Positions 37,251 to 46,180 of a stretch of 64,000 bases of DNA are shown in pieces; the stretch's first letter is position 1; every line of letters begins with the position of its first letter. The stretch is from contig NZ_AP027270.1 in the NCBI RefSeq assembly GCF_036322705.1, forward strand, positions 1,737,501-1,801,500, written 5' to 3'. Position numbers and translations under genes: made by a program. The stretch comes from Maricaulis maris (GTDB lineage Bacteria; Pseudomonadota; Alphaproteobacteria; Caulobacterales; Maricaulaceae). The notes below the pieces were generated by a model that worked only from the letters and a program-made list of their open reading frames with translations, had not been told where the DNA came from and did no database searches.

Positions 37251-37326
37251 ATGCATGACTTAGTGTCACGCAAACCTGACATCCGATCGTGCAGATGTCA
37301 ACACAACCTGACTAAGTGAAATGCAT
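37251..37326. promoter_or_regulatory. 76-bp three-level nested palindrome upstream of the hydrolase operon
   Basis: Three inverted repeats share one centre within a base: ATGCAT (37251-37256 / 37321-37326), ACTTAGT/ACTAAGT (37258-37264 / 37311-37317) and TGACATC/GATGTCA (37277-37283 / 37294-37300). A perfect minus-strand -35 TTGACA lies inside (37301-37296). AACCTGAC also occurs twice as a direct repeat (37273 and 37305). The block is AT-richer than its surroundings and ends 17 bases before the hydrolase ATG. The rest of the 330-base gap (37327-37563) shows only a short CTCACA-rich stretch and no gene. Confidence 0.65.
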
Positions 37327-37563
37327 ACATGTCATATGGTCAGGCTGTGATGGCAAACAGGCGATCGCGATGAGCCGCAGCGCTGGCCGCCCGACGGCTG
37401 GGAGGTCTTGCCCCAACTCCGTCAGACCGTGCTCACACGGGCTCACACAGGCGCTCACGGGCGCACAACGCCACCGACAGGGCGGGTCTACGAACAGGGT
37501 GAGAGCAATCGGGCGGCTGCCTGTCCCTCGGAACGGCAACCGCCGAAAGCCGGCAATAACGTC

Positions 37564-38901
37564 CTACGCGGCCTCGCCCGCCAGACGCTTGAGCACTTTC
37601 TCGCGACCGATCAACGGCAGCAGCACTGCCATCTCCGGGCCGCGTTCCTCGCCGGTCAGCATCTGGCGCAGCGGCATGAAGAGCGCCTTGCCCTTGCGGC
37701 CGGTGGCCTCTTTCAGGGCATTGGTCCAGGCCGACCAGCTGTCGCCGTCCAGCAAGCCTGCGGGCAGGTGCTGTGCGGCGGCGGCGGCGTAGTCGGCATC
37801 CTCGATGAGCGGGGTAACTGGCCCCTCGATCAGGACTGCCCAGGTTTTCGCATCGGCCAGGGTTTCAAGATTGGGACGCACCGCGTTCCAGACCGCCTCG
37901 CCGGTGTCAGCCCCCAGTTCGGCGAGTCGCGGCCTGGCGGTCTCGTAGGACATGGTGTGCAGCAGCTTGGCGTTGACGCGCTTGAGCTCCTCATCATCAA
38001 AACGGGCCGGCGAGCGTGACAGCTTGCCGAGGTCAAACCCTTCCAGAATACCCTCGACATCGGCGAAGGCATCAACCGGGTCCGAGGTGCCCAGCTTGGA
38101 CAGCAGCGACATGATCGCCATCGCCTCGAGACCGTCCACATCGCGCAATTCGGCAATCCCCAGCGAGCCGGTCCGCTTGGACAGCTTGCCGCCGTCGGCA
38201 CCGACCAACAGGGCCTGGTGACCGAACAGAGGCGGCGTGCCGCCAAGCGCTTCGAAAATCTCGATCTGGGCGCCGGAATTGGTGGTGTGATCCTCGCCGC
38301 GGATGATGTGGGTGATCCCCGCCTCGATATCATCAAGCACGCTGGGCAGGGTGTAGAGATAGGAGCCGTCCTCGCGGATCAGGATCGGGTCAGACAGGGA
38401 GGAGGTCTCGATCGTGACATGGCCGCGCACCATGTCATCCCACTCGACCGGATTGCCCGACAGCTTGAAACGCCAATGCGGCTTGCGGCCCTCGGCCTCG
38501 AAGGCGGCCTTCTCGGCATCGCTGAGCGCCAGGGCGGCGCGGTCATAGACCGGCGGCCGGCCATTGGCCATTTGCAGGCGACGCTTGCGGTCCAGCTCCT
38601 CGCCGGTTTCATAGCAGGGATAGAGCAGCCCCTTGGCCTTCAGCGTCGCGGCGGCGGCCTCGTATCGGTCGAAGCGATCGGACTGCTTGAAGGTCTCGTC
38701 CCAGGAAATCCCCAGCCAGGTCAGATCAGCCCGGATCCCGTCCTCATAGGCCTGGGTCGAGCGTTCGACATCGGTATCGTCAATGCGCAGCACGAAGGTC
38801 CCGCCGGCCTTGCGCGCAAACAGGTAGTTGAAGATCGCGGTGCGGACATTGCCGACATGAAGCTTGCCGGTCGGGCTGGGCGCAAAACGGACTTTTGTCA
38901 T
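37564..38901 (-). CDS. gltX: glutamate-tRNA ligase
   Basis: 445 residues from ATG 38901 (MTKVRFAPSPTGKLHVGN); an open frame of 55 codons upstream is not conserved sequence. Class I motifs: HIGH as HVGN and KMSKS as KLSKR. The GluRS family in alphaproteobacteria often has two paralogues, one of which charges tRNA-Gln with Glu; this window shows only one. Its 3' side is the hydrolase operon promoter region. Confidence 0.96.
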   Translation of the reverse strand: MTKVRFAPSPTGKLHVGNVRTAIFNYLFARKAGGTFVLRIDDTDVERSTQAYEDGIRADLTWLGISWDETFKQSDRFDRYEAAAATLKAKGLLYPCYETGEELDRKRRLQMANGRPPVYDRAALALSDAEKAAFEAEGRKPHWRFKLSGNPVEWDDMVRGHVTIETSSLSDPILIREDGSYLYTLPSVLDDIEAGITHIIRGEDHTTNSGAQIEIFEALGGTPPLFGHQALLVGADGGKLSKRTGSLGIAELRDVDGLEAMAIMSLLSKLGTSDPVDAFADVEGILEGFDLGKLSRSPARFDDEELKRVNAKLLHTMSYETARPRLAELGADTGEAVWNAVRPNLETLADAKTWAVLIEGPVTPLIEDADYAAAAAQHLPAGLLDGDSWSAWTNALKEATGRKGKALFMPLRQMLTGEERGPEMAVLLPLIGREKVLKRLAGEAA

Positions 38902-38990
38902 GGAACTACGAGCTTCCTGAATCTGAGGCGCAGGGCTTAGCGCTGTCATGGCTTGGGAGCAAGCGGGGGCTGCGGATGAGCCGTGCGGCG

Positions 38991-39500
38991 TCAGTCGACG
39001 ATGTGTGCCGTCAGCGCGTCCTGTGCCGCATCGACCGGCAGACCGGGACGCCCGGCCAGGCGCCAATAAGTCAATCCGGCCGCGGCACCGGCAATCAGGA
39101 AGACTAGATAGAGCCAGGGCGGGAAAGGACGCGGTCCCTCAGCGGCACCGAAGGCCAATGCGCCGGCCAGCATCTGAAGCAGAATAACGCCGAGCAAGAC
39201 CCCGGCGACGATTTCGCTCAGCGGTCGCGGCCACTTCATGATCCGGAACAGGCTCACAAACCCCCAGACCGGCAGAGCGGAGGCCAGCGCGGTGATCGCG
39301 CCGGCGAACACCCCCCACAAGGGGGCCATGGTCGCACTCTCCCAATAAGATTGCTCACCGCGCTCACTCGCTGAATCAAGCGCCGAGAGCGTGGCAAAGC
39401 CTGCAATCACCACCACCGAGACCAGATAACAGGTCAAAAGCCAGGCCCCGATCGCACGCCACGGACTACGTCCAAGCAGGCGTTTGAGAGTTTCAGGCAT
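38991..39500 (-). CDS. small membrane protein A of a three-gene paralogue family
   Basis: 169 residues from ATG 39500. Four hydrophobic segments and a C-terminus AGAAAGLTYWRLAGRPG. The middle (ALASALPVWGFVSLFRIMKWPRPLSEIVAGVLLG) matches the other two members by position: a LP motif, a basic/Trp loop, then a Gly-rich helix. 55 bases after member B on the same strand. Unknown function. Confidence 0.78.
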   Translation of the reverse strand: MPETLKRLLGRSPWRAIGAWLLTCYLVSVVVIAGFATLSALDSASERGEQSYWESATMAPLWGVFAGAITALASALPVWGFVSLFRIMKWPRPLSEIVAGVLLGVILLQMLAGALAFGAAEGPRPFPPWLYLVFLIAGAAAGLTYWRLAGRPGLPVDAAQDALTAHIVD

Positions 39501-39555
39501 GGGGAGGCTTCCTGTGACGCGACCACAAACACTCAAGCCGCCGCCCGGGACCAAA

Positions 39556-39993
39556 TCAAGGCCGCACCGACAAGCGCCAATACACCGCGCCGCCGACCAG
39601 CCCTGCTGCCGCGAAGAAGGCGGTCATCGGCAGGCCGTCCACCCCGTAGGAGAGCGGCACGCCGAACAGCTGGATGGTGGCGGCGCCGGTCAGCGCGCCC
39701 ATGATGAGGTGGGCCGGCAGGCCATACCAGCCGGCTGCGCGACGAAGCCAGGTGAGGATCACGGTCGGCAATGCCGTCAGCACGGCGACATAGGCGCCAA
39801 TGAACAGGCTGCCGGGAATGAGGGCTTCCAGGAAATCGGGATCAAACGGACTGCCCTCGCCCGCCTCGATCGCCATCAGGAGCGCAAAACCGGTCACCAC
39901 GGACAGGCCGGTGGCGAGCGCGGCGACCAGCCAGGCCAGGATATTGCGGAATGTGCCCGGCATGCTCAACGGTGGGCGAATGCGTGTGGTCAT
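39556..39993 (-). CDS. small membrane protein B of a three-gene paralogue family
   Basis: 145 residues from ATG 39993, with GGAGA nearby. Helices near 12-35, 53-75, 85-105 and 112-135; loop LTALPTVILTWLRRAAGWYGLPAHLIMGALTG; C-terminus AGLVGGAVYWRLSVRP. The ATG overlaps the stop of member C as TGATG, so translation is coupled. Function unknown. Confidence 0.78.
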   Translation of the reverse strand: MTTRIRPPLSMPGTFRNILAWLVAALATGLSVVTGFALLMAIEAGEGSPFDPDFLEALIPGSLFIGAYVAVLTALPTVILTWLRRAAGWYGLPAHLIMGALTGAATIQLFGVPLSYGVDGLPMTAFFAAAGLVGGAVYWRLSVRP

Positions 39994-40406
39994 CACTGTT
40001 CTCCGTACCATCGATGCGAGGCTTCGGGCTTGCCGGCAGTGTACCAGTACACCCAACCGCCGAGTGCGCCGAGTGGTGCCAGAAGCAGGGTCGCCGGATG
40101 CCCACCCGTGATAACGGCGCCAACGAGCAGGCTGATACAGGCCGGAATGCAGACATCCGCAAATCCGCGTGGCCATCCAGCTCCGCGCGCGAGATTGACG
40201 AGCAGGATGGCGGGAATTCCAGTCACCGTCATGGTCAGCACAAGAGCAATGACAAAGATGAACGGGGCCAGGGGGGCGAAAACGAGATTGATCAGGCCGC
40301 AGAAGAAGCTCATAGCGCCCGAGACCGCGAGGCAGGCCACCAACCAGGCCTTGAGTCCGGCCCCCACATCAATGTCTTCGGGTGCTGTTGTCGGACTCCC
40401 CACCAT
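39993..40406 (-). CDS. small membrane protein C of a three-gene paralogue family
   Basis: 137 residues from ATG 40406 behind a GGAGG-rich leader. Helices near 18-40, 42-62, 85-105 and 108-125; loop GIPAILLVNLARGAGWPRGFADV; C-terminal GALGGWVYWYTAGKPE. First gene of the C-B-A cluster. Function unknown. Confidence 0.78.
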   Translation of the reverse strand: MVGSPTTAPEDIDVGAGLKAWLVACLAVSGAMSFFCGLINLVFAPLAPFIFVIALVLTMTVTGIPAILLVNLARGAGWPRGFADVCIPACISLLVGAVITGGHPATLLLAPLGALGGWVYWYTAGKPEASHRWYGEQ

Positions 40407-40523
40407 GCCTCTTCCGCCTCCTCTGATTTTATAATTTCTGTTTTGACAGAAATAACCGATGGAAAGAATGTGGCGGGGTGACGCAGGAGCTTCCAAGCAG
40501 GCGCGCACCAGGCGTGGATATAT

Positions 40524-40575
40524 CCATACATTGCTTGTCAGCCAGCAGGCCGCATCCGGTTTTCCAGCTCAAGGG
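40524..40575. repeat. dispersed long-hairpin repeat, copy 3 (one arm)
   Basis: CCATACATTGCTTGTCAGCC... to TCAAGGG matches one arm of copies 1 and 2 (the reverse complement of their right arms), including CTTGTCAGCCAGC. The expected second arm is missing; it is replaced by a different GC-rich stretch and a 9-bp palindrome (40614-40636). Lies between nadE and membrane protein C. Confidence 0.75.
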
Positions 40576-40613
40576 TGGGACCGCGACGCGGCCGCTCTGC
40601 GGCCCTTCGGGCC

Positions 40614-40636
40614 ACCTTCCCCGTCAAGGGGAAGGT
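40614..40636. repeat. short REP-like palindrome after nadE
   Basis: ACCTTCCCC / GGGGAAGGT is a near-perfect 9-bp inverted repeat 8 bases past the nadE stop codon. It looks like the short CCTTCCCC...GGGGAAGG palindromes that are scattered in intergenic regions of this class. No T run. Confidence 0.55.
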
Positions 40637-40643
40637 CCTGAAC

Positions 40644-42302
40644 TCAGTTGCGAAACCGGTTGGTGATCGGATAGCGCCGATCGCGGCCGAAATTCTTGGG
40701 CCCGATCTTGGCGCCGGGCGGGGCCTGGCGGCGTTTGTATTCGGCGCGGTAGAGGAGATTCTCGATGCGCTTGACCTCGGCTTCGTCATGACCGTCAGCG
40801 ACCAGCTCGCGCACCGAGCGTTCTTCCTCGACCAGACCATAGAGAATGGCGTCGAGGATGTCATAGGGCGGCAGGCTGTCCTGGTCGGTCTGGTCATCGC
40901 GCAATTCCGCCGAAGGCGGCTTGGTGATGATGCGCTCGGGAATGACCTGGCCAACCGGGCCGAGGCCGACCCGGTGATTGGCCGAATTGCGCCACCAGGC
41001 CAGCTCGAAGACCTCTGTCTTGTAGATGTCCTTGAGGGCGTTATAGCCGCCATTCATGTCGCCATAGAGGGTGGCATAGCCGACCGCCATCTCCGACTTG
41101 TTGCCGGTCGAGAGCACCATCGGGCCGAACTTGTTGGAGAGCGCCATCAGCACCACGCCGCGTGTGCGCGATTGCAGGTTCTCCTCGGTCGTATCCGGCT
41201 GGGTGCCGGCAAACGACTCCGACAGGATCGAGCCGAAGGCGGCGATCGTCGGTTCGACATCGATGATGTCATAGCGCACACCCAGCGCCTCGGCGCAGGC
41301 CTTGGCGTCCTCGAGGCTGTCGGCGCTGGTGTAGCGGGACGGCATCATGACCGCCCAGACCTTGTCGGCGCCCAGCGCGTCGACTGCGAGGGCCGCCGAG
41401 ATTGCGCTGTCGATACCGCCGGACATGCCCAGCACCACTCCGGGAAAGCCGTTTTTCTCGACATAGTCATGCAGCGCCAGCGTGGTCGCTTTCCAGTCGG
41501 CTTCCAGTCCGGACTTCACCGAAACCGCGGTACCGCCGGCGCCGAACCAGCCCTTGTCTGTCTTGACCCACTCGACTGCGTCGATACAGGTCTCGAAGGC
41601 GGGCAAGCGCTGGACCTCCCGCCCCTCACTATCGAGCGACCAGGAAGCACCGTCGAAAACCAGCTCGTCCTGGCCACCGACCTGGTTGATGAAGACCATG
41701 GCCTTGGGCGCCTGCCAGCGGTCGAACCAGCTTGCGAAAGCCTTCTTGCGCTCGCGCTCGATCGTGCGACGCCAGGGCGAGCCATTGATGGCGATGAGCA
41801 TTTCGGCACCCTGGTCGATCAGCGCCTGGGGCACGGTATCGAACCAGAGATCCTCGCAGATCGGCAGTCCGATCTTGATGCCACGCCACTTGACGATTTC
41901 CGGAAGCGGACCGGGCTGGAAGACGCGTTTCTCGTCGAAGACGGCGTAATTGGGCAGCTCATGCTTGAAGCGCAGGGCGACCAGTCGCCCCTCGTCCAGC
42001 AGCGCCACCGCATTGTGCAGGCGGGAATTCTGTTTCCAAGGCAGACCGATCAGGATTGCCGGACCACCGCGGGTGGCCGCCGCCAGCGTATCAAGCGCCT
42101 CGCGGCACGCCTCGACCGCCGAAGGCTTGAGCACCAGATCCTCCGGCGGATAGCCGAGCATGAACATTTCCGGAAAGACGACGATGTCGCCGCCCCGTGT
42201 CCGGGCCTCGGCATGAGCCGCACGGGCCATCGCCAGATTGCCCGCAATGTCCCCGACAACCGGGTTGAGCTGGGCGGTAACGAGGGTGATACGATCTGTC
42301 AT
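40644..42302 (-). CDS. nadE: NAD+ synthase, glutamine-hydrolysing
   Basis: 552 residues in two parts. Residues ~1-250 are a nitrilase-type glutaminase with Cys149 in LPICEDLWF and the Glu (VVFPEMFMLGYPPEDL) and Lys sites; residues ~275-552 are the ATP-pyrophosphatase NAD synthetase, with the P-loop LGMSGGIDS and the STGNKSEM segment. Makes NAD+ from deamido-NAD, ATP and glutamine. Monocistronic. Confidence 0.95.
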   Translation of the reverse strand: MTDRITLVTAQLNPVVGDIAGNLAMARAAHAEARTRGGDIVVFPEMFMLGYPPEDLVLKPSAVEACREALDTLAAATRGGPAILIGLPWKQNSRLHNAVALLDEGRLVALRFKHELPNYAVFDEKRVFQPGPLPEIVKWRGIKIGLPICEDLWFDTVPQALIDQGAEMLIAINGSPWRRTIERERKKAFASWFDRWQAPKAMVFINQVGGQDELVFDGASWSLDSEGREVQRLPAFETCIDAVEWVKTDKGWFGAGGTAVSVKSGLEADWKATTLALHDYVEKNGFPGVVLGMSGGIDSAISAALAVDALGADKVWAVMMPSRYTSADSLEDAKACAEALGVRYDIIDVEPTIAAFGSILSESFAGTQPDTTEENLQSRTRGVVLMALSNKFGPMVLSTGNKSEMAVGYATLYGDMNGGYNALKDIYKTEVFELAWWRNSANHRVGLGPVGQVIPERIITKPPSAELRDDQTDQDSLPPYDILDAILYGLVEEERSVRELVADGHDEAEVKRIENLLYRAEYKRRQAPPGAKIGPKNFGRDRRYPITNRFRN

Positions 42303-42368
42303 GCGCGCGACTTAGACCGCGCCGCCAAGGACGGCAAGTCCGGGATCAACCGGGAGCGGCGGCCCCGA

Positions 42369-43298
42369 TCAGGACCCGTAGGTCCGCGCGCCGTCGATCG
42401 CCCGTGCCGCATCGAGCGCCCGCAGGCCGGCAATGCCGGGCACCGCGACCGGCGCACCGTCAAGCACGGACGCGATGAACGCGTTGACGTTGGCCCCCAG
42501 CGAGTCCTTCGCCAGCGGATCCTCAGCGAAGTCTGCATTGAGCGCATACGGGGTGGTGTTGACGAAGGTCTTGGCGACGAAATCAATGTCCAGCACGCCG
42601 GTCTCGTACTCGACCCGCATCTTGCGATCACGCTCGTGATGGATCCGGCTGGCCGTCAGATCGGCCTCGCAGCCATTGTCGAAGACCAGCTTGGCCCGGG
42701 CGATATCGGGATGGCCGAAACGGCCCTTGTCGACCTCGCCACTGACCGATTTCACGGCGCCGCCGGACAGGGCGATGACCAGGTCGAGGTCATGCACCAT
42801 CAGGTCAAGGGTTACCGAGACGTCGAGGCAGCGCTCGGAGGGCGGCCCCATGCGGCTGGCGGTGATCTTCAACGGCCTTGCATCGACGGCGAACAGTCCC
42901 ATCGCATTGAACACGAAACGCTCCTGGTGGCCGACCTGGAGCACGACGCCATGCTTGGATGCCAGCGCGATCAGTTCGCGCGCTTCTTCGACCGTCGAAG
43001 CGATCGGCTTTTCGACCAGGACATGCTTGCCCATGGCGAGAGCCGTCGCGGCAGCCTCAAAGTGATGGACTGCGGGGCTGGCCACCGTGATGGCGTCCAC
43101 TTGCCCGAGGAAATCGGCGAAATTGTCGAAGCCTTTCGCCCCGTGCTTTTCCGCAAGCGCCCGGGCCCGCTCGAGGTCCGGCTCATAGACACCGACCAGG
43201 TCCACACGCTCATGGGCTGCGTATTTGGACGCGTGAAAGCCGCCGAACACGCCGGCCCCGACGACACCGGTCCGCAGGATACGAGAATTGGACACCAT
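42369..43298 (-). CDS. Gfo/Idh/MocA-family oxidoreductase
   Basis: 309 residues from ATG 43298, with AAGGAAG 4 bases before it. Rossmann GVVGAGVFGGFHASKY, the EKP motif in KHVLVEKPIAST and the following ELIALASKHGVVLQVGHQERF are typical. Most members use NAD(P) to act on sugars, inositols or bile pigment-like substrates; which one here cannot be told. 66 bases before nadE, same strand, possibly co-transcribed. Confidence 0.87.
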   Translation of the reverse strand: MVSNSRILRTGVVGAGVFGGFHASKYAAHERVDLVGVYEPDLERARALAEKHGAKGFDNFADFLGQVDAITVASPAVHHFEAAATALAMGKHVLVEKPIASTVEEARELIALASKHGVVLQVGHQERFVFNAMGLFAVDARPLKITASRMGPPSERCLDVSVTLDLMVHDLDLVIALSGGAVKSVSGEVDKGRFGHPDIARAKLVFDNGCEADLTASRIHHERDRKMRVEYETGVLDIDFVAKTFVNTTPYALNADFAEDPLAKDSLGANVNAFIASVLDGAPVAVPGIAGLRALDAARAIDGARTYGS

Positions 43299-43474
43299 GA
43301 AACTTCCTTGGCTGTTGGCGCCGTGCATAACGGTGCCGCGGTCACGATCAAGCTCGCCATGCATCACCACTTGTTTCGGGCAATTGCAGGGCAGGATCGC
43401 GGAATAGCTGCGCTCTGACGACTTGCACGGATACATCCCCCGTCTAGGATGCCCCGTCACCGTGGGGGATCGAG

Positions 43475-44308
43475 ATGACAGAGCAGCCGGACCGGACTGA
43501 CCAAAAGCCAGACAAACCGCCTGCAAAGTCCGAGCCTGACTCGACGCTCGACACGATGTCGATCGCCGTGTTCGACGTCGATGCCCGCATTTTCCGGACC
43601 ATGCTGGACAGCTTCATCCGGGTCAGCGCCGTCGCCCGTGCCGGGCTCGACCGCGACTACAGCCGCTACCTGTCGCCGATACGGGTCTTCATCGCTCTGT
43701 TCTCCTTCCAGTTTGTCGTCGCCGCGCTGTTCGGCACCCCGCTGGTCGCGACCATTGAAAGCCTGACAGCCGGGCTGGAAAACGTGGATACGGAGGCTTG
43801 GCTGGCATCGGCCCGCCTCGCCAGCGACACGCCGCTGACCATCGCAACGATCAACAATGCAATCGGCGATGCGCAGGCCTTCATGATCTGGCCGATCACC
43901 GTGATCGCCTCCCTGCCCTACCTGCTCCTGCTCAAGCTCTATCGTCCCTCCATCCCGCTGTGGGGGCATTTGCAGATTTACCTGACCGGCACCAATGCCA
44001 GCTTCATCGTGATGATTGCCTTGATCCCGTCGCTGTTGCTCGGCCCGGATTACTTCTCGCTGGCGATGATCCTCGCCATGCTCGTCTACTTCATTCTGAC
44101 CGGTATCCTGCTGCGCCGGTTTTATGCGCAATCTGCGGGCGGCACCGCCTGGCGGATGGTCGGACTCGTCGCCATGCTTCCGGTCACCCTGCTGCTGTCC
44201 TTCGCCGGCACGACCCTGACGATCGACCGGGTGCTGGAGACCGAGTTCGGGCTCGACCTGATTAGCCTCTGGTCGCCGGACCTGTTATCCCCTGACACCA
44301 CACAATAA
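43475..44308 (+). CDS. DUF3667-like membrane protein
   Basis: 277 residues with a charged, Pro/Lys-rich N-terminus and about five hydrophobic segments from residue 65. The stretch ARIFRTMLDSFIRVSAVARAGLDRDYSRYLSPIRVFIALFSFQFVVA resembles the conserved core of DUF3667 proteins (a membrane-entry helix after a PxR). GGGGGATCGAG precedes the ATG. Followed at 32 bases by an MDR gene on the same strand. Function unknown. Confidence 0.7.
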   Translation: MTEQPDRTDQKPDKPPAKSEPDSTLDTMSIAVFDVDARIFRTMLDSFIRVSAVARAGLDRDYSRYLSPIRVFIALFSFQFVVAALFGTPLVATIESLTAGLENVDTEAWLASARLASDTPLTIATINNAIGDAQAFMIWPITVIASLPYLLLLKLYRPSIPLWGHLQIYLTGTNASFIVMIALIPSLLLGPDYFSLAMILAMLVYFILTGILLRRFYAQSAGGTAWRMVGLVAMLPVTLLLSFAGTTLTIDRVLETEFGLDLISLWSPDLLSPDTTQ

Positions 44309-44340
44309 ACCCACCCCAGAAAAAGACCGGGAGCCTCCCC

Positions 44341-45336
44341 ATGAAATCACGTGAAGTCCATCTCAACGCCTATCTCAAGGGCACGCCGGACCCGAAATAC
44401 TATGACGTCGTCGAGACCGAAGTCCCGGCCCCGGGCGCCGGCGAAGTCCTGGTCCGCAACCTCTTCATCTCGGTCGACCCCTATATGCGCGGCCGGATGA
44501 GCGGGATCCGCACCTATATCGGTCCGTTCGAACTCGGCAAGGTGATGGATGGCGGCGCTGTCGGCGAAGTCATCGAGAGCAATTTCGACGGTCTCAAGCC
44601 GGGTGACCATGTCAGCTCCATGCATGGCTGGCGTGAGGCCTATGTCGCCCCGGGCGAGGGCCTGACCAAGATCGACACCTCGATCCTGCCGCCGCAGGCC
44701 TTTCTCGGCATTGCCGGCATGCCGGGCCTGACCGCCTATGTGGGCATCAAGCGGATGATCAACCTCCAGCCCGGCGAGACGCTGTGGATGTCCGGCGGCG
44801 CCGGCGCGGTCGGCACGTCCGGCATCCAGTTCGCCAAGGCGATGGGCGCGACCGTTATCGCCACGGCTGGCGGCGCCGAGAAATGCGCCTTCGTGAAATC
44901 ACTCGGTGCCGACCATGTCGTCGACTACAAGGCGACCGACAACCTCACCGCCGCGATCGCCGAAGTCGCCCCGAACGGGGTCGATGGCTATTTCGAGAAT
45001 GTTGGCGGCACGCACTTCACAGCGGCGCTGAACTCGCTGCGCCCGAAAGGCCGCATGGCCGCCTGCGGCATGATCCAGCGTTACAACGACACCGCACCGG
45101 CAACCCTGCCCGACAATCTCACCCAGATCGTCGGCAAGTCGCTGACCATTCGCGGCTTCATCGTCTCGGACCATGCCGACATGTTCGGTGACTTCGTGAA
45201 GGATCTCGGCGCCTGGATGGCCGCCGGCAAGATCAAGCCGGCTGAAACGATCATGGAGGGGATCGAGAACGCGCCGGCCGCCTTCTCCGGCCTCTTCACC
45301 GGCCAGAATACCGGCAAGATGCTGGTCAGGATCTAG
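44341..45336 (+). CDS. NADP-dependent MDR oxidoreductase (CurA/leukotriene-B4 dehydrogenase type)
   Basis: 331 residues with no zinc-binding cysteines. N-terminal NAYLKGTPDPKYYDVVETEVPAPGAGEVLVRN and VDPYMRGRM, cofactor motif SGGAGAVGTSGIQFAKAMGA, and the late VGGTHFTAALNSLRPKGRMAACG are characteristic of the zinc-free 2-alkenal/alkenone reductases. Reduces enones or aldehydes, probably in detoxification. A hairpin lies after the gene. Confidence 0.93.
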   Translation: MKSREVHLNAYLKGTPDPKYYDVVETEVPAPGAGEVLVRNLFISVDPYMRGRMSGIRTYIGPFELGKVMDGGAVGEVIESNFDGLKPGDHVSSMHGWREAYVAPGEGLTKIDTSILPPQAFLGIAGMPGLTAYVGIKRMINLQPGETLWMSGGAGAVGTSGIQFAKAMGATVIATAGGAEKCAFVKSLGADHVVDYKATDNLTAAIAEVAPNGVDGYFENVGGTHFTAALNSLRPKGRMAACGMIQRYNDTAPATLPDNLTQIVGKSLTIRGFIVSDHADMFGDFVKDLGAWMAAGKIKPAETIMEGIENAPAAFSGLFTGQNTGKMLVRI

Positions 45337-45353
45337 CATTGCCCCTACGCCTC

Positions 45354-45381
45354 GGGACCTGACCCTTCGGGGGTCGGGTCC
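45354..45381 (+). terminator. TTCG-loop hairpin after the MDR gene
   Basis: A 12-bp stem (GGGACCTGACCC, one mismatch) closes on a TTCG loop 17 bases past the stop codon. No T run; may be a processing or weak termination site. Confidence 0.45.
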
Positions 45382-45436
45382 CTGCGCCGGCCCGATACGG
45401 CGCCAAACAGACGACACCGCCAGCCACACTCAAGCC

Positions 45437-45625
45437 CTATCTCCGGGTCAGTCGACCCAGCGTCCAGCCACCGGCTATCGCTGCCAGAACCGGTGACCAG
45501 GTCTCCCCTGCACCTGCGAGATGGGCGAGCAGATACACCCCCAAACCTGCTGCAAGTGCGAACGGGAGCATGCGAATCGGACGATTCGCGGATGGCGCGT
45601 TAGGAGTTGGTTCACCGTGATACAT
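45437..45625 (-). CDS. small single-helix protein
   Basis: 62 residues, MYHGEPTPNAPSANRPIRMLP... with one helix (FALAAGLGVYLLAHLAG) and a C-terminal SPVLAAIAGGWTLGRLTRR. No strong ribosome site. It could be real because the helix and length are sensible, but nothing confirms it. Confidence 0.45.
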   Translation of the reverse strand: MYHGEPTPNAPSANRPIRMLPFALAAGLGVYLLAHLAGAGETWSPVLAAIAGGWTLGRLTRR

Positions 45626-45828
45626 GGCTTGCAGGGTACGCAATTCGGGGGCCGAACTGTGAAAAACCTCGCTCTGACAGTGAAATTGCAGCGATTTGGG
45701 CCGGATTCGCCTGTTGCAGCTTGCAATCGCAGGCAGTTCTTGGCCTTGATGGACCGTCAACGAACACGCGGCACCCGGACGGCTACGATGACCGTGCTTG
45801 CCGGACCGCGACAACTGGGGGGAACCCT

Positions 45829-46095
45829 ATGAACAAGTCTGATCTCGCCAAAGCCGTTTCCGAAAAGACCGGCCTGTCCCGCGCTCAAGCGGGCGAAGCA
45901 GTCGATTCCGCCATCGAAGCCATCGTCGGCTCGGTGAAGGCAAATGACAGCGTCCAGATCGCTGGCTTCGGCACCTTCTATGCCAAGCACCGCGAAGCAC
46001 GCGAAGTGCGCAATCCGCGCACCGGCGAAACGATGATGTCCAAGGCTCGCACCGCGGCGGCTTTCCGTCCGGCTGCTGCCCTCAAGGACATCTAA
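45829..46095 (+). CDS. HU-family DNA-binding protein
   Basis: 88 residues from ATG 45829 behind GGGGGGAA. MNKSDLAKAVSEKTGLSRAQAGEAVDSAIEAI and the arm segment GFGTFYAKHREAREVRNPRTGE are the HU/IHF pattern; the Gly-Phe-Gly turn and the basic arm are intact. Homodimers bend and compact DNA. A longer frame upstream exists but is not conserved. Confidence 0.95.
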   Translation: MNKSDLAKAVSEKTGLSRAQAGEAVDSAIEAIVGSVKANDSVQIAGFGTFYAKHREAREVRNPRTGETMMSKARTAAAFRPAAALKDI

Positions 46096-46123
46096 TCAGT
46101 CCAACGGGTTCTGATTACGCGAA

Positions 46124-46155
46124 ACGCCGTCCGGATCACTCCGGACGGCGTTTTT
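46124..46155. terminator. bidirectional terminator between HU and aroG
   Basis: Perfect 12-bp stem ACGCCGTCCGGA / TCCGGACGGCGT with a 4-base loop. Five T follow on the plus strand (HU) and three T on the minus strand (aroG), so it probably serves both convergent transcripts. Confidence 0.88.
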
Positions 46156-46180
46156 CATGGCCGGTACCCAAGACCCGGTG

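Noticed and set aside
40575-43418. A 947-codon open frame on the plus strand
   Set aside because: It is antisense to nadE and the Gfo/Idh/MocA gene, both of which have complete family motifs. Long antisense frames are common at this GC content, and the protein has no recognisable family.
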